64,000 bases of DNA from Paracyclopina nana (taxonomy: Eukaryota > Arthropoda > Copepoda > Cyclopoida > Cyclopettidae). Location of the stretch: the NCBI GenBank assembly GCA_019096065.1, contig JAGUCH010000001.1, forward strand, positions 15,810,001 through 15,874,000, read 5' to 3'. The translations under genes and the position numbers were made by a program. Under the pieces are notes generated by a model that worked only from the letters and a program-made list of their open reading frames with translations, did no database searches and was not told the origin of the DNA. Shown in pieces: positions 10,132-24,300 of the stretch. Every line of letters begins with the position of its first letter. Position 1 is the stretch's first letter.

Positions 10132-12530
10132 TTCCGCGTTGTCTGGATCAACGTGAGACTCCCTTGGGACTGACCATGGTCTTACTTAGGTCGATTTCAC
10201 ATGTTGGAAGCGAGCGCTTCTTCAGCAGCAGCAGCATAATAATAATGCTCACATAAAAGCAAGCACCAGTGATCTGCTCTCATATTTTCTTAGTTGGCTT
10301 TTATGGAGCATTTTTTATTTCTGTCGCTACCTGTACTCGGAAATCGGATTTTATTTTAAATCCCGCAAGTAGGAGCAGTAATCCAAGCATGCACTTTCTC
10401 ATTCAAAAAGCCTTTGAACCTTTAAATAGCGTACCCAAATGGTCTCTCACTCAGGCTCAGGGAAAAATATGGCTTTAGTCATGCAAGAGCTCTCATTCCT
10501 TTCACAACAGCTACAACCGTAAGTCGATTTGCAACCATGTACAAAATTACATAAAATATGGAGCAAAAATTGCTCTTCTGTGAACATCAAAGATTGCCCC
10601 GAGATGTGTACTTAAAGGCCGCTGCTCCCTTAGGATTAAAGCGTATAGTTTCGTGCATAGCTGAAAATAATCTACATTGGTCCCATGGGAGCAGCATCAT
10701 CTCCAAGTGCAGTGTAGCATTAGAGGCAAACATTTGTAAGTTGATGATGGCTCTGCAAAGAATTGTCCGTAATAATAGAGCTACTTTCCCTCTTGTCCAC
10801 CGCGAGTTACCAAAAAACTAGGCAAAAATTAGCTTTCACCTAAACATAATTTTTTTCTTTAGAATAAAGATAGACCAGAAAAATATTGGGTTATAAACGC
10901 TGCTTTTTAGGATTTTTCTGACTTATGCTCTGAGAGTGTACGATAATACGCAACAAGCATTAAAAGATCAACTATATGATGGAGCTGAAAGCTATGCATA
11001 ATTTTTTAGGTTGCGTGAGGCCAAACAGATGGTGACAAATTGCGCTGCTACCTTAGCTAACTTTTACTTTGCGCTCAACTTTAATGGGGTCATATTCAAA
11101 GTAAGGCATCAGATGCAAATTTGGTTGTCTTCGTCAACTTGGGGGAAGAAGTGTTGTCGTCACATTTTTGGCTGCTGCAATTCATTTCTTGCATCCTATA
11201 TGCTGTAGCAGCTCGATTTTCTTCAGGCTGCCATTAAGGCCAAAATTATACGGCTTTTATGATTGTTCCATTAGCTTGTATGGTATGTAGCTAGTCCTAT
11301 GGGCGTGCTTTCCATTGGCACAACGTGAACATTTGCTGAGCTGTTGTTGGGATATCAAGCTTTTCAGGCCAAAAATCCTGAGCAAAAAAACGGTGTCTCC
11401 AAATTATGAATTAATTGTGGATTCGCTAGAAACGGCCTCGCTGTGGCTGGAATGTGAGCAAGCACGCCAACGAATTTTTAAGCACATATTTTTCTTCATG
11501 TTGCTCTTGAGCATGGTACCCTTGAGCAACATTGCGTGAGATGTACCACCAGCTCATTAAACTTTTTAGCTGGATGATAGCAAAGGAAGAGAAATATTCA
11601 GCCACAAAGAAATGACGCAAGCTGCTCACTTTGGATGGAACAAGTGTTTTTTCACCTTTTTAAGGTCACTTTTAATGTATTACTACGATCTACTATGAAT
11701 GATGGAACACTTGAGGTGGTAAAAGTCCCTGGAAATGACGCCATGTGGCGCTGCTCACAGCATCACAATTAGAGGCCTCAAGCCGAAAAAGAAGAGTTTC
11801 CAATTAATTTTTCATGCAGAGTTAGTGCTTCTTACATTTTTTCAAGTGTGGAACACTGTGAGAAAAGCAATTTTTGCACCGCTCCGATTTTGCCAATTTT
11901 GGAAAATTATCCATTTTGCAAGCTTTATTAAGTTCTTAAGGAAAAATCAGGGATTTTTCAAACATAGTTAACTTTTGGCCAACAAAAAAAAAGAGTTGGT
12001 GCCACACTGAGACCACTTGGCAAAAAAAAGTAGGCAACCAGTCTCAGAGCTTCCAGATGGTCAGTTTTAAGCCTTAAAAAGTTTTGCCATTTTCACTCTT
12101 GGTCAATGCTCCCCGTAGTGGAAGTGTGTGCATTTCAGGCATTTGCCATCGCTACATCGTGGGAAGACGGAGAGGGAGAAGAGCACCTCCACAGAAGAAG
12201 AAGAGGAGAGCAAGAAGAAGCCAGAGGTTTTGTTTCTAAAGCCTAAGATCCCAATCGAGGTCGAGCCTCGCATCAGCCACAACATGGTGCATTACTAAGG
12301 CAGCACAGAAATCAGGTGGCAATTTTTTGTGAGAAGTGAACAAGTGTGCTGCATATACTATCAATTGAAAAGGGGCCCCCGAGTGACGGTGGCGAAGAAG
12401 AAGAAGAAGATTTGACTTTCAGCTGATGAAAGTATAGCATCATCACAAGTGTGCTTTTGGCCCTTAAGTGCAGTTTGTTTCATCCCAGAGGTTGGACAGT
12501 GCAGAGCAAGAGAAAAAAAGAGCCTCCAAC
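10132..12530. other. Intergenic region, nanos / tetraspanin
   Basis: About 2.4 kb with no recognisable coding exon. Short open frames here are not supported by similarity or composition. It contains one GGTTGCGTGA motif (11009-11018) and purine-rich GAA/AAG tracts at about 12196-12220 and 12396-12412 that may be tetraspanin 5' UTR or promoter. Any missing nanos N-terminal exon should lie at its left end. Confidence 0.4.
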
Positions 12531-15500
12531 ATGATTGAAAGCATTGGTATGAAGTGCATCAAGTATATGCTCTTTGCATTCAACTTGGTTTTCACTGTAA
12601 GTAAACAAAAACAAGATTTGAGCGCGCTAGGCTCAAAATAGAAGAGGGTGGGCATAAGTCATCTCTTTTCGCGTTACGCAATAAGAAAAAGGGGCTACCA
12701 GAATAATGAGCTCCTTTGTTCGGATTGATGAAGCAAGTTTAGTGCGGAAAAAACATCTTGTTCCTATTCACGTCTCCTCCACTTGTAAGACTCAATTACG
12801 TAGCCCTTTCCCAAATCCTAGACTAGCACAGTGGAGACATTTATTGCCTCTATAAAACCTCCCCGCGCCCTTCTCCGCTGTTTTGTATCATTATTTTTTC
12901 TCGCCAAAATAGTAGCGAAGTGGAAAATCTCATTTAGATGGCCAGCCAAGCTGCTATAAACTCCAGCCTAATAGCCAACTTGTCAAAGGAAAAAAAGATG
13001 ACTGGAAAAGCCACATCTGGTAGCTCTTTGTGGCTTTTGTTCTAGTGAAAACCGATGGTTTTTGCGGTGTGTTCCCGTTGGGGAATAAAATAGCGCTGCC
13101 AACATCTGACTTTTTCCCCCTTTCATAAGTTTCTAAGACTAATGGACGTAATTAGACAACACTTTCTACCTTTTTCTCTCTCCCTCACACACACCACACA
13201 TTTTTTCTTTTGAGGTAGGCAAGTCCCGGAGGAATCAAAGTTGCCCCACTTTTGATGAATTCAATTGAAACTTGCCAAAATAAGGGCTGCTGTAAAAAAC
13301 ACTGCTGCACTGGTAGCCCCTTTTTATTATTGCGCAACCCCAAAATAGATCAGGCAATCTTAGGATTTTCTGTTTTGAGTTACCGCACGCATTCGTCTTT
13401 TCTCATTATATTCCGTGGATCTTCAAATGCTACTTCTGTCTGAAAACTTGCTGGTGTCATTGAGATGACACCACTTTTGGAGGCTTCCTTTCATGCATTC
13501 TGATTAGTTCAGTGGCAGAGTGTAAAAACTGCCTTTTCTATAGAAGTCGCGCGCGACCACAAAAAGGCCTTTTAAGGCCAAAAACCCTAAAGGCGATTTC
13601 GCCAGCAGTGATGAGTTCCTTGATTTGGCAGCCTACTAACCGCATGACAAATAAGCTCTTTTATGCCCAATGAAAGCAAAAATACCCGACAGCCAGCACC
13701 AAAGTGGCTTTATTTGGATATGCTTCAGCCTAATTTACTCAATGCATTGGGAGCCGTTTAAGGCCACATATTTTAACCTGAAGTGGTGTACTAGGCAAAG
13801 AACCAATTTTTTATGCGAGAACACTTGTGAATATTGAATATGCCAAGTTTTCTTCGTCCCTATTCTTTTGCCCTCCTCCCTTCTTCTACTTCTTCTCCTC
13901 TTTGGTGGAAACTCGTTTTTATGGATCTTGGCACTTGAGTGAAAAGAGGTAATATATGAGCTGAAACTCAGTTTAAGGACCAAGTCTAGTTTAGCAAAGG
14001 TGCTACAGCCAGCCAACTTTGCCATAATTTGTCGTTCTCAATACCTGACTTGCCACTGAAGTTGTTGGTGCTCACTTAACTTATGGCCTAGAAAGAAACC
14101 TTAAAGGAAGAAAAAGAGAGCTAGGGGGATCGAACTGAAAGGCATCAATACTGATTCAATTACAGGGGCTAAATACTTTCAAATTTTTTTTTCAACATAT
14201 CTGTAAGTGTGAGTGAGCTTTCTAACCCCCGAATTAAGGGGAGAGAATCTGCAATATGGCGAATTCTTCATCAAAACAGCAAGACTGGCTAGTGTAGGCT
14301 GAACAAATTACAATCTATGCAATAAATCGAAGATTATGTGAGTCATGAAGTGGCATATGACATCAGTATGCATTAGTTCTAGAGTGACATCTACATATCG
14401 GGACAAATTGACAGGAATTGCCTCAATTATGCTCATCACACATAGCAAAGGTGGCATTTTGCAACGTTTTGTGCATAATAATTGTTTTTTTCCACTTGCT
14501 ACAAAAGAGATTGAGTGAGATTTTTAGCTCTCTGTACCAACTTCAAAGTTGGCTTGCAGCTTCTATGGTATTTTGCCAGCTTAAGTAAAGTTTCTTTCTA
14601 GCTTGAACCCAGTACAAAGATATTTGAAGAAGCTGCTCGTCCAAAGCTCTAGAGGCCGATATACCTCTCAGCTCAAAAGTGTACTGCCATTTTAAAAGCT
14701 GCAACTGTGGCAAACAACCAATGCATTAAGAGGAAAAAATGCGAGCCCAAAGGAATCGTTTAAGTAGTATGTCCTGGTATAAGCGCAAGATATCTAGATG
14801 CAGATGTAAGTCATGGCTTTACTAGACAATGTTCTTCTTTGTAATGCTAAATGACATTGGTGTGTGGTGAGGATCCTGCTAATGATAGAAGCTGGACACT
14901 GATGAAAGGCAACGACTTCTCTGCCAAAAACCTTAAGGGCTTTCTAAAATTAGAAAGCAGATGCAGCTCTTTTTCCACTGAAACCAAAAAGCAGCAGGCA
15001 AAAAATTCGCAATTATGATGCAGTTTCAACCATTAGCCAGCTCTTGCCTAGCCATTCAAAAAGTTGAGCAAAGAATGGGCTCAAAGAAGGTTGCAGCAGT
15101 GCAGTCATAAGTGAGCCCAGTAAGATGTTTGTCAATATTTATCAAGGGATTATCATGAACGATTGCTTTTTCTGAGCTGATGCGACTTCTCCTTTTTTAA
15201 ATTCAACAGAATGCTGTGAAAGCAACTAGTTTTCATCTGTGAAATATGAGAAGCTCCGTTTTCACAGCTTCTTACATATGCCAATGGGCATAACACTGGA
15301 ATTATTCGAGTAGGAGCTGCGGTGGAGTGGCAAAAAACAGTCGTAGCAAAGCATTATATGCATGCTCATATAATGCAAAAAAAGATGGGTTCATTTTACG
15401 GCCTTACTTTAGTACTCAAGGATAAGATAGCTTTGAGCAAACAAAAGAAGATACACACTTCAATGCAGAAGAGTATTCTTCTACTGCTACTCTTATCGCA

Positions 15501-17625
15501 AACATTTCTTAGGCTCTCAGCAATGATGCATACATTTCGCATTATCTGCCAAAACACGTATGGATCGCACAAAACTCTCTCTCGCCATCAGGGAAAGCCA
15601 TCAAAACTGCTTCGTGTCCTTACTGTCATAATAATTACGCTAGTGGAAAGCTGGTATTTTTTCATGTGGCCAAATGATGTGGTGAGAAGCCATATGAGAG
15701 TGTGGTGTGGTGCAAAAGTGCATTTAATGCCTACTTAATTAAGCCAGAATTAGTGCTTATGGGTAAGCAGTGAGTTGGCATAATTGGGCAATGTTAAGCT
15801 AATCACGATTAATGGCAACTACCAAAAATGGGATTGCAACCTTGAAAGGCCAAAAAAATCAAAAATTCGTATCAATATACTCCTTCAATGGAATATGTCT
15901 GGAGAACCTTCAGATTTAGCTTTTAAATTCAATTTTGTTTTCCCACTGGAATTCATCGCTGAGAAACAGCCTTTACTAACTTAAAAAGTGAAATATGCCA
16001 AACTAATAATGGATAGTACTAGTATGTGAAAGTTTATGAGTCGAAAAATGAATGCAACCCCAACTAGAGCCATGACTGCAAAAACAAGGGCATATAGGAA
16101 AGCTTTGATTACCTACTGTGTGACCTAAAAGCCGACCAAAAAGGTCGATAACATTGCACAGTATACAGCAGCTAGCGGTGGTATGAGATGCTTCTCTCTC
16201 AATCTTAGAGAATCCTTGATACTAGCCAAATAATCCTCCACGTCTCAAGTCCCAAAATTGTTAAAGTAGGCCGAGCTCTCAATGCCCTATTTGATGTACA
16301 GTGCATACCACGTGGCATGTTTCATTTTCCAGCGCAAATAATTAGTACCACAACAAAAGGAGGGGAAAGAAATCCGCGAAGAAAGTGTTAGTGTCACATT
16401 AGGACCTCCCGTCTGCTACATAGATAGCAACTTTCCCTAGCTGGAAAAGTGGTGGGGAGAATCTTTCTGCTGCTAGCTTTCTTGTCTTAAAGATATATGA
16501 TGCTCACTTGCAAACAAGTCGCAGAGGAGCTAATGGCATTTTCAAGTAGGCCACGCCCCCTGGCATCACTAGTTTTGATTGCTTTCTTCCAGATCACTGG
16601 CCTGGCCCTGATCATCACTGGCTGCGTGATCCAGGGTGTTTACAGCAACTATTTGGATTTCCTGGGTGACTCCTTCTTCAACACGCCAGTGTTGTTGGTT
16701 GTGGTGGGTTGTGTCATCTTTTTCATCACATTTTTCGGATGCTGTGGTGCCATCAAGGAGCACCATTGCATGACTTTGTCATTCTCTGTCTTCTTGGCTC
16801 TCATCCTCATCGTCGAATTGGGAGCTGGAATTGCCTCTTATGCCTTCAGAGAACAGGTAATTCCGATTCGGAATTGTATATGAAGCCGGTTCAAGTTCAC
16901 CTTTGGCCCGTTTCCTTTTTGAGTATGCATAGCTACTACTATGATATTGATTTCTTTCTCTGTTGCTGCCCAGGTCGGATCCATTATTGAGAAGAACATG
17001 GAAAAGGGATTGCAAAACTATGGAATCGAAGCATACAAAGGCGTGACTGAGACTTGGAATATTGTGCAGCATGAGGTATTACCATATCTGGAAGCTCTTT
17101 TCTATTGTAGGCGTTATCCAAAAGAGAATCAGCTTAATTGCCCATACTTTTCCCTTTTAATGCTCAAGTGTTCCTTTTTTGCAGATGAAATGCTGTGGTG
17201 CTCAAGAATACAAAGATTGGGAAAATACAACTTTCTCAGAGGCCAGCAGCTCTGTTCCTGATTCTTGCTGTCTCTCAGATGTTGAAGGCTGTGGAAAAGG
17301 CATTCTAGCCATGGCTGCTGAACAAGTGAGATAACAGAAGCTGCAGTATCAATCTCTAATTTTTTTCTCCACTCCCTCCCACTCTATTTTTAGGTGCCCA
17401 AAATCATTTACACCAACGGCTGCTTGTACAAGCTCAAGGATGTCATTGAAGGAAATGTTGCTGCCATCGGAGGAATTGGTGTGGGAATTGCAGTGATTCA
17501 AGTAACATGGCACCCTTTTATTGTGCGGCTGCTTTCTTAATCATATCTTCCTTTTGCAGTTTGCTGGCATTATCTTCTCCTGTGTCTTGGCAGCCACAAT
17601 CAGGAAGGGATATGAAACTGTTTGA
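12531..17625 (+). CDS. CD63-like tetraspanin
   Basis: Four-pass membrane organiser of the tetraspanin family. Coding exons are 12531-12596, 16593-16856, 16974-17075, 17185-17325, 17394-17501 and 17560-17625. All introns are phase 0 and the total is 248 residues, normal for the family. MIESIGMKCIKYML precedes membrane segment 1 (LFAFNLVFTITGLALII), which is split by the 4-kb first intron. Segment 2 is PVLLVVVGCVIFFITFFG, followed by the CCGAIKEH loop; segment 3 is FLALILIVELGAGI; segment 4 is IGGIGVGIAVIQFAGIIFSC. The large loop has CCG (MKCCGAQEY), PDSCC, GCGKG and NGC, six cysteines and thus three likely disulfides. The C-terminus KGYETV resembles the CD63 lysosomal tyrosine signal (GYxx-hydrophobic), suggesting endosome/lysosome residence. 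Exon 1 was chosen by its family match and the phase-0 donor; the distance to exon 2 is large but the join completes membrane segment 1 correctly. No one-to-one orthologue is claimed. Confidence 0.93.
12673..12701 (+). repeat. Small dispersed repeat, copy B
   Basis: Matches copies A and D (direct) and C (inverted) over CGCAATAAGA.AAAGGGGCT.CCAG. With copy C it forms an inverted pair enclosing about 610 bp. Confidence 0.5.
13310..13338 (-). repeat. Small dispersed repeat, copy C
   Basis: Inverted copy: the minus strand reads GCGCAATAATAAAAAGGGG then CTACCAG, nearly identical to copy B. The B/C pair could be the ends of a small element, but no target duplication was found. Confidence 0.5.
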
Positions 17626-18316
17626 AGAATTTATATGAAAGACTTTTGATTTCAAATTGGCTTCCCCTGTTTTGGTTATTTCCTCAAAATTACAAAATGG
17701 TGCTTTCTCCTTTTTCGTTTCAAAAGAGATCCCCGAATGTTCATTTTCAGCCAGCATAAAAAAATTACCAAAAGTGCCTTGACTATCATGAAAAAAGCAA
17801 CCCAGCAATTTCCCAATTATAGAAAGTATGTGAAATGTTAGTAGGCCTATAATTAAGAGCAAGCAATTTTGGCCTACGAAAAAGAGAAAGGGAAATAAAG
17901 CCTATGTTCGATTTTCTAATTTCATTACTCTTAGGTTAGAAAAGTTTCTGGTGTTTTTTCCTCGAGATGCTTGGAGGAGAAACTTTTTCGTGGCGGAAGA
18001 AACTTAATTTTCCTTCTGGGTCACTTTACTTCTATATAAAAGTTAACCACAACAACAATAAAGTGAAAGTGGTTTACGGCCTTCTGAGATTGTCGCCTCA
18101 ACAAATTGCTGACAAAAATGACTAACAAGTTGCAGTAGTTGAATTGCTTTAGCAGAAAGTTTTCCAAAAGTCATATCATTTATTCTCTAAAACCATTTGC
18201 AATCAGTTAAGTCACTAACGATAGTTATAATTAAATTATGTATCACAACCTGTCAGATATAAAACAATACTGAATCAAGTCATATTTTACATATTCTACC
18301 CTCACCGACTTATTAA
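17626..18316. other. Convergent 3' intergenic region, tetraspanin / sushi protein
   Basis: About 690 bp between two converging stop codons, AT-rich, with AATAAA-type signals on the plus strand near 17895 and 18057. Nothing else is recognised. Confidence 0.5.
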
Positions 18317-21300
18317 CTAATTCTTCTTGACTGTTGACAGCTTCAGAGTGACATTGGTTGAAGTGCTACCAGAGGTGGCTTCATTAAAGAAGCCAATTAA
18401 TTGCCCATTATTTTGCTGCTGCTCAGCCTCAGATAATTGTTTATCTGTTAGGAAAGTTAGAAGCTGATTCACAATCACATGTTTTTGCTGCTGCTGTTGT
18501 TGTTGTTGATGGGGCCAAAATGCTGAGTCCTCAGCAGCTGAAGAGGAGAAAGTGCTGAGATCAGTGGAATTGTTGTCAGCTGATGACCTCAAGATATCTG
18601 GCACACTTTCACCATGTCTTAATGAGTTGGATTTATAGTGAGGAAGTGGATTAGTGTCCCTAGTATGCCTTAAAGTCGATGACTCGATTGCCCTGCCTGG
18701 ATGCCGGTTAATCCGCGGTAATCTGGCGGGAAGATTTGAACTACTTGCGGAAGCCTCGCCAAATATTGAGCCTGCAATTTCAACGAGGTTGCGGGAGCTT
18801 TTAAAAAGCAAGTTCCGGAATAAAAGTTGCGCTTTGTACTTTCTTACCGTTATTTGAGTGCAAATACTCGACGCATCCGTTTGATGCAACGTGAAATGAA
18901 ATTGGCATATTTGCACAATTGTTGCTCACTGTGGAAGACTCATAATGACTCCCTCCTGCCATTGCATCCAAGTCCTTGAATTTTGTATTGGATATGACAA
19001 AATGCTGCAGTGAAAATTCACTCACTTTTATGTACCTACAATAAAACTGGATACAAGCCTGCATAGAATTTCCCAATTATGAAATGTTACCACTTTTTGG
19101 CCAGTATCACTAATATAGCCAATACGGAGGCCAAAATCAGGATAATCATGGCAATAACACTCAACATCACTGGAGTGGATAGAGATGTTTTCATATCTGT
19201 GGACACCAGAAATGTATCTGAGGTGGGACTGGTCGAAAACAATTGCTCATTTGGCACACAAGGAACATCCAATCTAGTCCAAGATCCGTTTTGGAGGCAA
19301 ATACTCTCTATGGTAGCATTTGAGCCTGAAAGAAGGTCGTAATGTTATGCATGATACCCACGAAACCTAATGTAAGTAAAAAGAGAAAGCCCTTTTCGAC
19401 TACAAATGCAGAAATTTGTCATTAAGTCAAATTACGCATGACATGCTTACATTTCATTGCAGCTTTGCAAGTACAGACATTCTTAGCTCATGCAGTGATG
19501 ATGAGCTTAGATTAAAGTATTCAGCTGTATTTATCGTGAATTAATTATCCTTCGTGAGCATCAAGATAGATGGAAAAAATTGAGAAGACTGCAGTCATGC
19601 GCTGCGAGAGTTGTGCTCGACTACATAGCTACATAGTTCTAGTATATGGCTTACCAATTAAGAAACTGTATCCGGAAATACAAGAATACTGCGCGACAGC
19701 TTTCCATGTTGTGGATCCATTAATAAGGGCCACCGAAGTCTTTGGAAAAGTGGCAGGCTCTCCACAAACGATGGGCTGACATTTGGGCTCACTTCCAGTC
19801 CATTCACCGTTCGCATTGCACAATCGAGTTGTATTGCCTGTATCCGAAATACACATTAGCACAGTTCACCCCTATTTTCCAGAATTGCATAGAGCTCACC
19901 CCAAAGTATGAAACCAGGATTGCAATGGTAGGTTGCTTTGGAGCCATATATGTAATCATCTTTGAAATTGGCCACTTCTATGAATCCATCTTTGATTGAG
20001 GGAGGATGATTACATTGAACCTCTGAAAAATGGGAACAGGTTGCATGTCGAAAAAAGTGGAAGCATTTTTACAATCCACTACCATAATAAAAGTAGTGGT
20101 AAAGCAATAAGTCCATTTTCACTGCAGTTTTTTTTTTGGTGCAGTACAAAACAATTAGCTAGATACATACCGATACATTCTGGTACTGCAATTGGTCTCC
20201 ATCCCGACCAAGTGCAAGATCGCGTTGCGTTCCCTTTACGAATGTATCCAGGAATGCAGGAATAATCAGCAACCTCCCCATGGACCTTGACTATACCATA
20301 AATAGGCCTTTCTGGATCACCGCATTCGGGAGTTTCTGGAAAGATTTGCCAAGAAATCTGTCAGCCCCCTCTTAATTATACAGCTCAAGCGTCACACACC
20401 CAGCCAATCAATATTTTAGTCAAGTACAGTTTCATCAAAGGGGATCAAGTTTATACGAAGAGCCAAAAAAATTGAGGCCAAGTTCGCCAAACTTGAACTT
20501 GAGCCCTGATATTCAATTTTACCTAGCTTTTTATTCTCCTACAACATTTTCCAATTACTGCTACCAAATGAAATGGATTTAGCAGCTCATAGTATTTAAA
20601 AACAAAGGTGCTACTAAAACCTTATTACAGTGTACAGGCACTTGAATTGGCAAAGGTTCATTGTTATTCTTGATTTTAATCAACTCAAACTATAAACATG
20701 CTCAAGGCCTCTAAATTGAAGGCATGCTCGCATGTCGAATATAAGTGATAATAAGCAGATATGATTACTGACAAAAGCTTGGAAGCAACTTTGCTCAACT
20801 TATGCATATCCCTGCTATAAATCCATTTTTTGCCCATCATCATATCATGATTTTTGCGATATTGACCTGCTAGTCATTAATGGATGCATATATCGTAATG
20901 TGAAATGCACCATAATATTAGCCTTTTTTGCAGCTCCATTTGTCCTACTTTCTAGGGTAAACATGGCAGTTGATGTAAGAGTTACTCAGGAGGAAATTAA
21001 CATACAATACAAGTTGGCTTTTGTAGTTGGTGAAAGTTAGCATAACTTGTGCTATGGCTCCTCAAGATGAAAATTGGATCGAGATACAATTTAGGTGAGC
21101 AAAACAAGGAGATACGTATACTTTCACCATGAAAATATGCCATTATGCGTTTCGCCCTACACATAAATATGTGCTCTTCCTCTAAAAGTCAAGACTACAA
21201 TAGTTAAGATGTATATGTAGGCAAATTTCGTCCTTTTAACGCAAGTAGTACATCGCAGAAATGGGAGCATATATAGCAGAGATTCTTGTGTAACTGCAGC

Positions 21301-24300
21301 AAAAAGTTTTGCAGAGTTGTTGGCAAGCTTTTGGCAGCAATCATCACTGCTTGTTAGCAGTCAAGGGGAACACGTGTGTATGCCCACAAGGTGCGCCAAG
21401 CCTTGATCACCATGATTGGTTAGGCTAATACAGTCGACTTGACAAGTATTTTTGCGTCGAAGCTAAAATAACTGCGAAAATGTATTGTAAACAATTTGTG
21501 TATTCAAGAATTCAATTTGACGCTTGGCACCATTTCATTTGGCAGCAATATAATATGCCCGAAAAAAACAGGCTGTTTTCAAGCATGGCAAGAATTGGGT
21601 CATAAGCCGAAGAAGAGGCTTTCGAAAAATAAACCTGCTGTTTACCTTTGTATTGAAATACTTCCACCTCGCAGAGCCCAAAATACTCCTTGTCTGACCT
21701 GTCATCACGAATGTAAACGAATTGGCCAGAGTGTCCTTCTTTGCACTTAAAGAAGACCTTCTGCTCCTGAAATAGTAATGATGTGAAATTTTCATGATGT
21801 CTTCTATCCTTTTGCATAGTCAATGGTGCGGATAAAGTCCCAAGCTTCTACTCGCTCCTCTCAGATTTGTGTCCTTCGTCATCGATTGGCAAAGTGCCCA
21901 AAGTGGCTATACTGCCCTCAAGGCTCGCTAGTCGCTACTAGATGAAAGCCATGTCATCTGTGCTCGACTTATCTAGGGATTTTGCAAATTCATATCGAAA
22001 AAGCCCCACTACTAGCTGCTACTGCATGGCTGCTGTATTTTTAATTTAATGGTGGAAAAGCAAAGGGGAGACTCGTTTTAAATTAAGCTGTCCCACATCT
22101 TAGTTTACCTGCAATCGTCCTTTGAATTCAGAGCATGGTTTGTACATAGCTTTGTTCCCCTCCAGCAGCTGCACCACAAAAATGGTGAAATGCTGGTAAG
22201 ACCCAGGACTCATGGTGATGGCCACGGATCCAACTCTGGGAGATCCATTTAGATGAACCTATGCAAATGAGGATAATTAATTTGAAATGGCATATAGTGC
22301 AGCTTCAATCAACTCACTTGCCACCATCGTTGCACTTCTGATTGGGTGGTGAAAGAGCACGTGTTGGTGTCGCCATCTACCGCCAAATTGGGGTCATAAT
22401 TCCATAACGTCTCCGACTGGGAAGCTGTCTTCATCAAGGCCATGTTGTATTCTGAAATGTTCCATTTTTTATGCTTTCAAGTCACAATTGTTGTCGGGGA
22501 GGAGGCAGCCATGTTAGGCTGAGTGAAAGCATCCATGTTTAATTTCTCGTTTCCAATTTAGAGCCTGCACCACTGGAATGTGACCTTTGTAGTCAAACTG
22601 CTTTCCAATCGTTTGAGAGTGGAAGAAAAATCCTCGAGGTTTATTTATGAGGAATGCAATAGCAGCTATATCAACCTTATAAGTTATGGTCTGGCATGGT
22701 TGTTGTTACATGATCCAGAGCCACAAATTCTGAATATTCTGCCTCCACCAAAAGATAAATAAGAAAGCCTACAAGCTAGCGCGTACTATAGGGGCTACTT
22801 TTGACTCCAGATCTACTCACAACTTATTAGGAGCATCTCAAGTTGCTGCAACAACTATTTTCTCTAATCTGAAGCTTACTGAAGTCAATCAGCAACTTTC
22901 TTTATAGACATACTGATTACATATAATAGTACACAACAACAATAACAACAAAAGGAGATGAATGACAGCTCTAACTTATTGCTTTTCAAATCATATTCCA
23001 GAGGATATTGGCTAACTTTAGCCATATCATGCTGAGCATCTGGTCGCACTTTTTTCCCGAACGCGCTGTCCCAAAAAAGAAGCTCTTATTTTGCTTAATC
23101 CTTTCTGAGGTAATGGCCACTTTGCTTTTGTCAACAGGAAAAAAATAGTACTGCAGTGCTGTCAGGCCCTTAACAGAAAAATGATTCTGTGATACTTTTT
23201 GCTGCAGCATTTTTCTCATTGTTATCCCTCGGAATAGAGTATATCATTAATAAGCAGGTTGGCAATCATTAGGCCTAAAAATAAGATTGACCTAGCTAGG
23301 GTCATTATAGGACTAGCAGGGAAGATCATTAATTCATGAAAACAAGCGCACATTCTTGTATTGTATAGCATAGTCTGTTATTATATTATCAATGCTTTAT
23401 GTGTGTATAACCTTTTGCAAAATTGTGTACAACAACCTAGCAGACAAGTGAAGGCTCGTTTTCTGCCAGCAATACATCATACTATGTACCAATAATGTGA
23501 ATGTGATCATTTGCATATCTATGCTTTTTGCACAGGTTCTTTTGCTACACTACTATTAATAGAATCAGAAAGAAGGATGACACACAAAAATGGCTTACTG
23601 CATTCCGGTAAAGATCCGCTCCAAGTTCCATCTTCTTGGCAAGTTCTTCTTTCGCCGCCAAAAAGGATATACCCATTGTTGCATTCAAAGCTCACTTCTT
23701 CACCAGGGTAGAAGAATTTCTCGGCCCCAATCGTGGTACCATTTCCAGGACGTCCGGGGAAACCACAGTCCCTGGCTGAAAAATGAAAAATAAAAATTAT
23801 CATCAATTTTTTCGCTCCCTCCCTATACCAGGTTATCTGTTGACAAAATCTCTGAATCGTTTTGAACATCAAAGGTTCAGAGGCCCTTCTGATGATTTGA
23901 CAACTGCCCTGGAATACTGAAAAGCTTTGGCCATGCATGAGCCTTTCATCTGCTAGGTGCCACACTTTCACATTCAAAAAAGTGTGAGTACTGGTTGGTA
24001 CATTCTATGAGACAAGTTTTCATGTTGCAGCATAGCATAAAGTTTTTCAATTATGGTTTTTTGCCAATGCTCAACCAATTATTTGTTGGGGTAAGTGTAT
24101 AGTGAAAAAAGTACCACCAGATGGCAGTCAACCTTGGATGAACTTTTGACAAAGATCTCAATGATGACAGGCAACCACTACACATTGCCTCATTAGCTGG
24201 TGGCATTTTATTCTTAGAGGGAACACATGAAGGTGTAGTAGTGAGTACCAACAGAATTCCCTGGTTTAGCATTGAGCCACTCTAAAATGGCTGGTAAGAT

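Larger units (their letters stand above)
12597..16592 (+). other. Long first intron of the tetraspanin gene
   Basis: Four kilobases of AT-rich intron with no recognisable nested gene. It holds two copies of the small dispersed repeat in opposite orientation (12673-12701 and 13310-13338), a pyrimidine tract near 13165-13210 and a perfect 9-bp-stem hairpin at 13452-13473. The rest shows nothing I can classify. Confidence 0.5.

Noticed and set aside
13452..13473. Hairpin with a perfect 9-bp stem TGGTGTCAT / ATGACACCA
   Set aside because: Could be a small RNA precursor but the stem is too short for a miRNA, and chance hairpins of this size are expected in 64 kb.
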